Below, piece by piece: positions 15,525-25,910 of a stretch of 64,000 nucleotides of DNA. A program made the position numbers and the translations under genes. Where the stretch lies: positions 1,178,001 to 1,242,000 of the forward strand of contig JAACJK010000002.1 in assembly GCA_013368325.1 (NCBI GenBank), written 5' to 3'. Origin of the DNA: Ephemerocybe angulata (Eukaryota > Basidiomycota > Agaricomycetes > Agaricales > Psathyrellaceae). Within the stretch, counting starts at the first letter, position 1. Every line of letters begins with the position of its first letter. Under the pieces are notes generated by a model, which was not told where the DNA came from, made no database searches, and saw only the letters and a list, made by a program, of their open reading frames with translations.

Positions 15525-18500
15525 TCATATATTACCCATCGAAACGTTCGTCCCCAGAATCCCGACATCCTGCATCAGCGCAAGCCAATTCGAATCCCGC
15601 GGCCCTCCCGGCAGGAAGTCACCAACCCCAGGGTTAGTTTTCCCCTGGCACAAACCTCCGCCTCGGTTCGGCTGGGGTCCACCTCCCAAACTCATGTCCA
15701 TGTTTTGCGGGATCAAGCCGAAAGTGGAGAGCAGCGCTATGTTCTCTTGCTGGTTATTCCCGAATGCAGGCCCAGCGTTGATTTGGCTCGGACACATTCC
15801 ATCCGAACCTTGATACCCATGAGCGGAGGGCAGAGCATGATTCATGCCGGAGATGCTCTGCTGGGGTAACGTCCCCCAATAGCCAAGTGGTAGCTGTTGT
15901 GGCAGGGGATTGAAGGGTGGAGGGTTGAATGCGGGATCGCATGCCGTCGTCCAAGCCCTATCCCAAGAAGTTGTTTGCGTAGATGGCGCCGCGGGTGGCA
16001 TTATAGGAGCTGCTGTATAATAGGGATTATCGAAACTCAGGTCGATGAATTGAGATGGGGTGTCGAAGGCTTGTGGTGGATCGCGACGCGTAGCTGAGCC
16101 GGCGTGGAGCGGGAGGCTGGGTTCAAGTGGTCTTGTTTTCGTTGACAGTAGACGAGCCTGTCCCCCGAAGATGGCTAGACTGCGATCTTGTGCAGCTTCG
16201 GACTACAGTATCGTAGTCAGTGCGGTTACTTACAACTACGTAGCCCAGAAGCGTCTAACTTACAACCTTGTCCACCTGAGCGGTAGTTGTAGGATGACCT
16301 GATGAGCTGGTTCTGTATGTTGCAGAAGCCTTGTCCTGCAATCGCTTGAGTACTACCTGAAGGAGGAATGGATCAGCGATGGACAGTGGAAATGAAACTC
16401 GCGCAGGCTTGCGTACTAAAGCGACTCTTGCCCTCATCGACTGGGGTGCCGCCCTTTCGAAGAGAAGAACAGCGACCTCCAGGTCGTTTAGCGCATCGGC
16501 TGCCATGCTGACGTTAGGGCATCGCGTAACAATCGTTCCGACGATAATCTAATACCGTCGTGTTAGATGTGTTCGCGTGGAGGGAAGCGTGCTGATATGT
16601 ATTGCGCACGTACAGCAGCTGAGAACGTATGGCACAACAGGAGCCATATCCGCGTTGCCAGAGTCTCGCATCTTGTGAACCAGTGGGCGCTGGCCTTGAT
16701 AATTGTGGACGCGCAGCGATATGCTGTGAGGAAGGACGGGGCGAAGGGACTTTGCAAGGGGTTGGTGGGGTAGTCAAGTATTGCTTGTGCGAAGAAACTG
16801 CGGTGGAGATAGAGCATTTCTTTTACATAGTCAGTTAGCCATAGATCCGTAGTATAGGTAGCCCCACTACTCACGGGTAGAGGCAAACTGGGTCGTATAG
16901 AAGTCGCGAATGCTAAGTGAAGTTGAGTAGTAACCCTCTTCCCCATCGGCTGGGCTGAAATGTGGCTTCATCGATGCGGGAAGTCGCATTTCTCTAATCT
17001 TGTGGTCCAGGTCGAGGACGGTCGTGTAGCTTGGCGGCTTAGCAGTTAGCGTCGTCTCCGCGACAGAATAGAGCATGTTTCGGGAATAATCGTGCTTGAG
17101 CCTCCAAACTGCATGCATCCCGGAGGTGGGGCTTCAGAAAATTAAGTCGAAACGGTAATGGATGCGTGCACTCACAACCGCATTGAATCTCCCCTGTGTC
17201 ACTCAGAGTCGCCTCCATATCCTCTGGGTATTCGCAGTCTACGTATGATAGCGGGATGACAGGAGGACGACCCAACGCAAGACTCTGGTCACATTCAGTA
17301 GTACGGTGTTAGTTCATGATCCGAGCGAAGGTTATGGATGTGCCTACATGGGATACGTCGGCGGAGAACACCTCCCAGAAGAGGTTTCTTCGTTTCTCTA
17401 TGCATTCTGGGACCAGGTTCCAACGCGCACTATCCCGGTCTGTAAAGCAACCTCTCCTTCAGCACAAATCGCCAAGAGGATGAGGACGCCACACATACGC
17501 AGTCCACACTACCCAGGGACTACGTCAGTCTCGCATTAAACAAAGGAAGATGTCAGGAAACGTACGCTTTGGGCGAGCTTAGCAGCCACGTTCATGATAC
17601 ACCACTGATATTTCTCAGTCAAGGAAGGAGGGGATACGACGAGACGTTCGTTACTCACCGCACCATGTCGAGTATACTTCTTCCCCGCAAGGCTGTGGTA
17701 CGTCGCCATGAGACCAACGGCTTGAACAGTCTCATAGTTCGAGGAATGCGGATTTTGCAATGCCAAGGCTCCGCGCCCTAGATGATAGAAGTGTTCGCCT
17801 TGTGCATTGTATGGTGGAAGATTGATATCCAGTAGGGAGCCGATTGAGAATATCATGAACAAGGCGGCTAGTTTGTAAGAGTAAGCGGAGTCGTCGATAT
17901 CCAATGGATTTGAGTAATCCTCTTCATTCTCGCCGACATGGGCTCGAGAGGCCGCAGTGTCATATACGTGTGGAAGAAGGGTGTCCAATAGGTCGCTTGG
18001 CCTGAACGCTCGAAAGAAGTATGAGCCATGGTCGATCCAAACCTGGCATAACGCGATTGCTCTGGCACGATCCGGGAGAAATGTCTCTAAGAGCTCCAAG
18101 GAGCGCCTGCTGGGGCGGCCATATGTAAATGGGGGTAGCCTGTTGGAAAGGTGCTCGATCTCGGGTGGCAGTGAGATGGAATCGTTTGCTTCGCTAAAAT
18201 CTCCACCTTCACCACCCTCGGCCTAATTGGGTCAGCCTCAACGTACGAAAAGTGGGACGAGGCTACTCACGAGCATCAGTGTCTGTAGACCGTAGTTTAG
18301 AACATCGTATACCTCAACCGTGCTGTGTGACGCACCTCAGATCCAGCTGACCGCCCGAAGTAAGCCGAGTCTCCATCGTTCCCAAGCGCCAATGTTCCAA
18401 GAGCGTCAACAACGTCCTCCGCGTTCCTTTCCAAGCTCGGTTCTGGAGGCTTGTGATCGAGCGCTTCTCCTCCAAATTTCATCTTTAGAAGCTCTTCAGT

Positions 18501-19030
18501 CAATAATGGGTGTCGTTCCTCCGATACAGATGCGTGAAGAATGGCAAGGGCGTCTTCCAGGTGTCGAATCCGTGTGCTCATTTCCGCAATCTTGCGATGC
18601 AGTTGGTCGGTATCAGCAAGGATGAATCTAGAAGACCGTAAGCAATATTGGCCTCGCCTTAAGAGGACCAGCGCCCGTACCGTGTTCCCTGTCCAGCAGA
18701 TAGAATACCTAGGAGGCAAAGATGATGAGCCTCATCCAAGGATGAGCTTGTGAGAACGAGCCATGGCGCACCGCAGGGACAGATAGTGTCGCATCCTCTT
18801 CTAACACACGAGCTACACGGGACCTTCTTGTCGCATTTCAGTTTCAGTCGACGACATTCAGCGCAAGAAACTTCGCCTAGGATTGTAGGTTTGAGCAATC
18901 ACCGGACAGATGCTAGCAGTACAAAAGCCATACCCCTCAGCCTCTTCAGCTCGATCAGCTTAAGCTCCTCTTCTGTTATTTGCTTCTGCGACCGGCGGGT
19001 GTTAATAACGCGTGTAGTGTCGACGGGCAT
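15525..19030 (-). CDS. Zn2Cys6 transcription factor with fungal-specific domain (copy 1)
   Basis: The first exon starts at 19030 (MPVDTTRVINTRRSQKQITE). A GT-AG intron then joins RLRG to EVSCAECRRLKLKC. The binuclear zinc cluster has spacing C-x2-C-x6-C-x5-C-x2-C-x8-C. A coiled coil follows directly (ADTDQLHRKIAEMSTRIRHL), the usual dimerisation element. The fungal_trans middle domain is read from several exons (SDLLDTLLPHVYDTAA, SIGSLLDINLPPYNAQGEHF, LGRPPVIPLSYVDCEYPEDM). The tail is Pro/Gln/Asn-rich (AFGNNQQENIALLSTFGLIP), ending at 15525. It is expected to be a nuclear DNA-binding regulator; target genes cannot be told. About a dozen short introns are inferred by comparison with copy 2; I did not fix every boundary. 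Confidence 0.88.
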
Positions 19031-19494
19031 CGGTCATGGGAGAGTGGGAGCAACGCGTTGCCTTTATGAACGCGTAACGAATAGGCATATGTAGTCCCTC
19101 AATAGTCCCTTACTGCGGTCAAAAGAAAGCCGCCATGGGCACCACTGTCTCCTTGGGGTCGGATTTGATGTATGTAACCGGTTCCGTGCACAACAATCAT
19201 CTCCGGATTCCGTACCAGACGAAACGGCCTATTCATCCTCATGAACATGGAGAATGGAAAGGTTGTAGTGGGTGTTACTTCGCAAACTTCATAGAACGCG
19301 CGAGAATCGATCTTGTCTTTTGCGTACACCCTATCCCGCCCATCTTCCCTGTGAGACTAGTGGGCGAACACAGGCGCCCATAGGCGCCTATCATACCCAG
19401 CTTTGTTTCATCCATCCCTAACCAAGCAACTCTCTTGCGAAGTCATTGAAGGCTCTATCTATCTTAAGTCACCCGCATGTCAACGTGGCAAATA

Positions 19495-20022
19495 CTAGCG
19501 TTGCAACATTCGAAACGCCTTCCCCTTTAGCACCTATGGCGAGAACCTCTTCATCGCGCCCCAAAACGCCCTCATCACCTTCCTCATCATCTACTACTTC
19601 CCGATGTCACCAAGATGTCACAGCGCTGTAGGCATCGTGATTCGCGCTACGCGCGAATCACGATATTGCGTCGGCGCCTCAGGTGAGGCGCCGGTCCATA
19701 TCCGTCGGCTTCCGTAGATCCGACACTTTATATAGCGAGACCCTTTCGTGCTTTTATTCCCTAGTTACTCCTGGCCCCCATGTAACTCACCCTCCTTCGT
19801 CCCGATTCCCCCTCAGTTGCGCAACAACCCATTTTATTCGTTTCTCTATTCCACGTCTAGCTCTGTCTAGCTACGTGAGGATCGACGACGGAGATCCGAC
19901 CGAGCCCCCTCGCACCCAGACGCTTCGTCTCTTCAGCGCCTTCTCATAGCATAGCCACAGCTGCTTCGTTAGCCATCATCTATGCCCTGAGCGTAATCCC
20001 AGCGAAGGCACTCGCACTCGCC
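19495..20022 (+). pseudogene. Broken copy of the MPDU1-like gene, split by a solo LTR
   Basis: Positions 19502-19626 repeat exon 3 of the MPDU1-like gene (14643-14770) almost exactly, coding YGENLFIAPQNALITFLIIY in one frame. The match resumes after 19935 (GCGCCTTCTCA..., ATCATCTATGCCCTGAGCGT) and ends at about 20022, at the equivalent of position 14855. There are small deletions, a 309-bp insertion, and the last 270 bp of the gene are missing. The remnant abuts the 3' end of the second Zn2Cys6 gene. It is a dead fragment carried along with the duplicated regulator. Confidence 0.85.
19627..19935. mobile_element. Probable solo LTR inserted in the MPDU1 fragment
   Basis: Compared with the intact gene, this 309-bp block is an insertion. 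It begins TGTAGGC and ends TTCA (TG...CA) and is flanked by the same four bases GCGC (19623-19626 and 19936-19939), which occur once in the intact gene. Inside are a 13-bp-arm hairpin at 19634-19664 (arms ATCGTGATTCGCG, loop CTACG), a 10-bp-arm hairpin at 19672-19693 (CGGCGCCTCA) and a TATA-like TTTATATAGCGAG at about 19728. These are features of a solo long terminal repeat of a retrotransposon. No coding part or second LTR is seen nearby. The superfamily cannot be told. Confidence 0.7.
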
Positions 20023-20031
20023 CAGTGACAG

Positions 20032-23000
20032 TCAAATAGTACCCATCGAAACGTTTGTCCCCAGAATCCCGACATCCTGCATCAGCGCAAGCCAATTTGA
20101 ATCCCTCGGTTCTCCAGGCAAGAAGTCGCTAACCCCAGGGTTAGACACAGGTTTCCCCTGCCTGGGATCTCCCCCTGGGTTCGGCTGGGGTCCACCTCCC
20201 AAACTCACGTCCATGTTCTGCGGGATCAATCCGAAAGAGGAGAGCAGCGCTATGTTCTCTTGCTGGTTATTCCCGAATGCAGGCTCAGCGTCGATTTGGC
20301 TCGGGCCCATTCCATCCGAACCTTGATACCGACGAGTTGAGGGCAGAGCATGGTTCATGTCGGAGTCGCCCTGCTGGGGTAATGTCCCCCAATAGCCAAG
20401 GGGCAGCTGTTGTGGCGGGGGATTGAAGGGTGGAGGGTTGAATGCGGGATTGCATATCGTAGTCCAGGCCCTATCCCAAGAAGTTGTTTGCTTAGATGGC
20501 ACCGTTGGTGGCCTTGTAGGAGCTGCTGCATAATAGGGATTATCGAAACTCAGGTCGATGAATTGAGATGGGGTGTCAAAGGCTTGTGGTGGATCGCGAC
20601 GCGTAGCTGAGCCGGCGTGGAGCGGGAGGCTGGGTTCAAGTGGTCTTGTTTTCGTTGACAGTAGACGAGCCTGTCCCCCGAAGATGGCTAGACTGCGGTC
20701 TTGTGCAGCTTCCGACTACGGTATCGTAATCAGCGTGCGTGGTTACTTCAAAATAAGAGTTTAACTTACGACCTTGTCCACCTCAGTGGTAGTTGTAGGA
20801 TGACCTAATGAGCTGGTTCTGTATGTTGCAGAAGCCTTGTCCTGTAATCGCTTCAGTACGACCTGAAGGAGGAATGGATAAGCGATGGATGGTGGGAATG
20901 AACTCGTTCGGGCTGCGTACTAAAGCGACTCTTGCCCTTAGTGAATGGGGTGCCGCCCTTTCAAAGAGAAGAACGGCGACCTCCAGGTCGTTTAGCGCAT
21001 TGGCTGCCATACTGACGTTGGGGCATCGTGTAACAATCGTTCCGACGATAATCTAATACCATTGCGTTAGGTGTGTTCACGTGTATAATTATATGTAATG
21101 CGCACGTACAGCAGCTGAGAACGTATGGCACAACAGGAACCATATCCGAGTTACCAGAGTCTCGCACCTAGTGAACCAGTGGGAGCTGGCTTTGATGATG
21201 GTGGACGCGCAGCGATATGCTGTGAGGAAGGATGGGGCAAAAGGACTTTGTAGAGGGTTGGTGGGGTAATCTAACATCGCTTGTGCGAAGAAGCTGCGGT
21301 GCAGATAGAGCATATCTGGCGCGCAGTGAATCAGCACTACATCTGTTCGAATGGTCTGGCTACTCACTAGCAGACGCAAATTGAGTCGCGTAGAAATCGC
21401 GAATGCTAAGTGAGGTTGAGTAGTAACCCTCTTCCCCATCGGCGGGGCTGAAATGTGGCTTCATCGACGCGGGAAGTGGCATTTCTCTAATCTTGCGGTC
21501 CAGGTCGAGGACGGTCGCGTAGCTTGGCAACTTAGCAGTTAGCGTCGTCTCCGCGACGGAATAAAGCATGTTTCGGGAATAATCGTGCTTGAGCCTCCAA
21601 ACTGCATGCATCCCGGAGGTGGGGCTTCAGAAAGTAAACTCGAAACAGTAATGGATACATGCACTCACAACCGCATTGAATCTCCCCTGTGTCACTCAGA
21701 GTCGCTTCCATATCTTCTGGGTATTCGCAGTCTACGTATGACAGCGGGATGACAGGAGGACGACCCAACGCAAGACTCTGGTCATATTCAGAAGTACGGT
21801 GTTAGTTTACGATCTGAGCTAAAGGTTATGGATGTACTTACATGGGATACGTCGGCGGAGAACACCTCCCAGAAGAGGTTTCTTCGTCTCTGTGTCCATT
21901 CTGGGTCCAGGTTCCAACGTGCACTATCCCGGTCTGTGGAGCAATCCCGCCTTCAGCACAAATGGCCAAGAAAATGGGACGGCACACATACGCAGTCCAG
22001 ACTACCCAGGGGACCACGTCAGCCTCGCATTAAGCAATGGAAGATGTCAGAAAACGTACGCTTTGGGCGAGCTTAGCAGCCACGTTCATAATGCACCACT
22101 GATCTCTCTTAATCAAGGAAGGAAGGGATACGACGAGACGTTCGTTACTCACTGCACCATGTCGAGTATACTTCTTCCCCGCCAGGCTGTGGTACGTCGC
22201 CATGAGACCAATGGCTTGAACAGTCTCATAGTTCGAGGAATACGTATTTCGCAAAGACAAGGCTCCGCGCCCTAGATGATAGAAGTGTTCGCCTTGTGCG
22301 TTGTATGGTGGAAGATTGATATCCAGTAGGGAGCCGATTGAGAATACCATGAACAAGGTAGCTAGTTTATGAGGAAAGGCGGGGTCGTCGGTATCCAATG
22401 GATCTGGGTGATCCTCTTCATTCTCGCCGATATGAGCTCGAGAGGCCGCAGTGTCATATACGTATGGAAGAAGGACGTCCAATAGGTCGCTGGGGCTGAA
22501 CGGTCGAAAGAAGTATGAGCCATGGTCGATCCAAACATGGCATAACGCGATTGCTCTGACCCGATCGGGGAGAAACGTCCCTAAGAGCTCCAAGGAGCGC
22601 CTGGTGGGACGGCGATCTGTAAATGGGGGTAGCCTGTTGGAGAGGTGCTCGATCTCGGGTGGCAATGAGATGGAATCGTTTGCTTCGCTAAAATCTCCAC
22701 CTTCACCACCCTCGGCCTAATTGGGTCAGCCTCAACGTACGAAAAGTGGGACGAGGCTACTCACGAGCATCAGCGTCTGTAGACCGTAGTTTAGAACATC
22801 GTATACCTCAACCGTACCGCGCGACGCACCTCAGATCCAGCAGACCGCCCGAAGTAAGCAGCGTTTCCATCGTCCCCAAGCGCCAATGTTCCAAGAGCGT
22901 CAACAACGTCCTCCGCGTTCCTTTCCAAACTCGGTTCTGGAGGCTTGTGATCGAGCGCTTCTCCTCCAAATTTCATCTTTAGAAGCTCTTCAGTCAATAG

Positions 23001-23546
23001 CGGGTGTCGCTCCTCTGATATAGATGCCTGGAGGATGGCAAGCGCGTCTTCCAGCTGTCGGATTCGCGTGCTCATTTCCGCAATCTTGCGATGTAATTGG
23101 TCGGTATCAGCAAGAATGAATCTGGAAGTGCGTAAGTGATACTGGTCTTGTTTCAAGAAGCTCAGCGCCCGTACCGTGTCCCTTGTCCAGCAGATAAAAT
23201 ACCTAGGGGTGTGGCCAGGAGGATCAGCGTCACTCGAAGACTCGGATGGGTTTGTGAGAACGAGCCATGGCGCACCACAGGGGCAGATAGTGTCGCAACC
23301 TCTTCTAATGCATGAGCTACATGGTACTTTCTTGTCGCACTTCAGCTTCAATCGCCGACATTCAGCGCAAGAAACTTCGCCTAGGATTGTATGTGTGAGC
23401 AATCACCTGATAGACGCTGGCAATAGATAAGAAGACTCCGAAGAGATACCTCTGAGCCTCTTCAGCTCGATCTGCTTAAGCTCCTCTTCTGTTATCTGCT
23501 TCTGCGACCGGCGGGTGTTAATAACACGTGTAGTGTCGACGGGCAT
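20032..23546 (-). CDS. Zn2Cys6 transcription factor with fungal-specific domain (copy 2)
   Basis: This is a paralogue of the 15525-19030 gene with the same exon plan. Exon 1 is 23450-23546 and exon 2 begins at 23380 with the zinc cluster (EVSCAECRRLKLKCDKKVPC). Two introns then lead through GILSAGQGTRF to the coiled coil ILADTDQLHRKIAEMSTRI. The fungal_trans part includes LPPFTDRRPTRRSLELLGTF, RDSARWNLDPEWTQRRRNL and EYPEDMEATLSDTGEIQCG. The tail ends ALMQDVGILGTNVSMGTI at 20032. No frame break was found. The two copies differ mainly by substitutions; the region after VALVR differs by short indels near an intron. Whether both bind the same sites is unknown. The zinc-cluster residues are identical in both. 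Confidence 0.88.
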
Positions 23547-23870
23547 GGGAGAGTGGGAAAGGGGGGCAATGCGTTGCAGCTTGATGAACGCGGACAGACA
23601 TAAGAGAAAGCCAGATGGGCACCACGGCGTCTTCGTGCGTCAATTTGATCTGTAACCGGTTCCGAACACAGATGGCGGGCCGGCCTTGGAATCACACACA
23701 ATCATATCCGGATTCCGTACCAGACGGAACGGCCTATTCGTCCTCATGAACGTGGAGAATCGAAAGGTTGCGGGTGGGCGTTACTTCGCAAACTTCATAG
23801 GGCGCGAGAATCGATCTTTTCTTTTGCGTACACCCTATCCCGTCCCTCTCCCCTGTGACTAGTGGGCACC

Positions 23871-25910
23871 TGCAACGCCCCATCTACGGCAGTCTGTCTT
23901 CATCATCTTGAAATTCCAAGTCGATTACGAGTCTTTACGTAAGGAAAGCTCGTTCTTTTTCTCTGCACTGTGAGCCTTTCCCATCAAACCCATCAATGTG
24001 TACAGACCCGTTTGGCCGCATTTCTTCCCTCGCCTTCACCACACTCCACCACACCGCCTGCATCCCAACCTACCCCTACATACCCACCCTTCGCGCGTGC
24101 ATCTCCCTCTCTTCTCGTGTTGTTCCTTCTATGGGCCTCCTGTGTATCTTATTTCATGTCATTCTAATATTCTGTACAGGGCGATCTCGATTAGACTTAG
24201 CGGATTGTCTTCGTTGTTGTAGTAATGTGTTGCACACTTAGGCTTATACGCCTATGGTCATTGGTGCGGGTGGTAATGCGCCTGCCATGACCATCATCTT
24301 CCCTCCCATTTAATTCTGTCCGCCCTCTCGTCACCCCGCTCTGGCTGCAAATATAGCTGCGCCCACTCAGCCAGGTTCCCTTGGACGGGTAGGATATCCA
24401 GCTTCCTGGTCCGCTATATTCGAAAATGGGCCGTTGATAGTTTCTAGGTTCACGTATGGCTGAGAGCCAAGGGTCAGTTTGGGGTCAGTATCATCTGAGT
24501 CTTGCAGGGACGAGATACAGCAGGTGCATTGACACTGCCTGCGATGACTCCTTCACTCTCTCTCAGTGACTCCACTTGATGGGGAGCTCCATAGTCCTGA
24601 GCCCACAACCACACCATTGATTGCGCGCGTAGCATATATTGACCCCTTTGACCGGAGCACCGACATTATCCCCTTTGCTCACCAGACCGCCCTCTATGTC
24701 GAATATTAAAGGCGGACACTCGACCGGACGTACTAGTCTTAGACTATGTAGGTAAGTTCATGACCCCGAATATCACTCTGCGAATACCGTTCGCAGCATC
24801 CCATCTCGCCTATACTCTCCGCGGTCTCCTCTGCTAGGGAAAAATCCACTTTACTTGTCGCTTGTATCACGACGGCGCCGGCAGAGCAACCCAGTGCGTT
24901 GACTGCCTTATGTTACATAGGTTGTATATACGCGGTTATGCAGTAGGTTAAAGGTTTGCAGTAAGCCTCTGTCTCTGCTTCCCAATATATTACGCACCTG
25001 TGCGCGGAAGCTTGGTGGGGACTGGTTTCTGACACGCGACGCGGAGAACTATATAACCGGGTGGGTAAAGACTCGTCCTGCCGTGCAGAGCAACGGCCCA
25101 TAGCCTAAGTACAATCCCACATGCCAGTGGGGCCCCGTGACTATCGCCTTCGACAGTGTCTGCTCGGCATCGGTCGTCGGGCCCGAGCGCACGCTCGTCT
25201 ATCGCTTGGCATAATTCACGGATTCACTTGAGGCATTCAAGATTTGTGAGCCCCGTCATGGCTCTAGCGGCTTGTCGCGACGAGGAGCTAGTGGTAAGAA
25301 GAGCAATGCGATTTCGAAAGTTCGAACGAATCGAGAGATTCGAAACGAATCCAACCCTACCCTGGGGCTGGCTTTTCCTGGTTAGGGCTTATCGCAGTGA
25401 TATCGTGATTAGGCGCCCATGGACTTGCAACCTCCTATGTGAGAGGGGGAAGCCTATACATGTACAAATAGTCCTTTGAGGTGTTTTATATCTCAAAAAA
25501 TTAGGATCCATGTACTCAAGCCCATTTTCTTAAGTTCAGCAACGCCGGTTACTGGCCCCATGTCGTGTTTCAGCATTAGGTCTGATTCAATGCGAAACAC
25601 TCTGCCTTACCACTAAGGCTATTACAGCCTATCACTCCATTCTTCTCCATTATCAGCGCTATGCGCCGAAGTATATTGCTCGCCACGTTTCGGTGTTGCT
25701 TCAAGCAGTGAACGCGGATCGGCAACTGCCGAGGGTTAGGGCGCCTAATCTCGTGACGCGTTGTTCGCGTGCTTCCTAACTGGGACGCCATCATCGACCT
25801 TTGGTTCCGCTTGGGTTGTTGTGGTCCGTTGTTCGCAGCTTTATACAGCCGCACGTTCAAATCTTTCTTTCTTTCTTCCTACCACATCGCAGGCACTCTT
25901 GTATCCGAGA
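23871..25910. other. Intergenic, no supported gene
   Basis: Two kilobases of mostly pyrimidine-rich or mixed sequence. The open frames (for example 23970-24240) are low-complexity Pro/Ser/His translations without a family signature. Short hairpin-prone runs occur at about 25310-25370 (TTCGAA repeated three times). Directly upstream of the kinase start, CTTTCTTTCTTTCTTCC at about 25864 is a typical fungal pyrimidine-rich start region. Confidence 0.5.

Larger units (their letters stand above)
14643..23870. repeat. Segmental duplication of an MPDU1(3' part)-Zn2Cys6 block
   Basis: Block 1 is the MPDU1 exon 3 piece plus the Zn2Cys6 gene and its upstream region (to about 19390). Block 2 is 19495 to about 23870 with the same order. 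Upstream flanks agree too: TTACTTCGCAAACTTCATAG and GCGTACACCCTATCCCG lie about 280 bp before both start codons. Block 2 has lost about 680 bp between the MPDU1 piece and the regulator stop codon. Block 2 also gained the LTR at 19627-19935. Confidence 0.85.

Noticed and set aside
25570..25640. tRNA/SINE A-box-like sequence on the minus strand (TAGCCTTAGTGG)
   Set aside because: No B-box at the proper distance and no cloverleaf; the nearest TTCGAA motifs are about 270 bp away.
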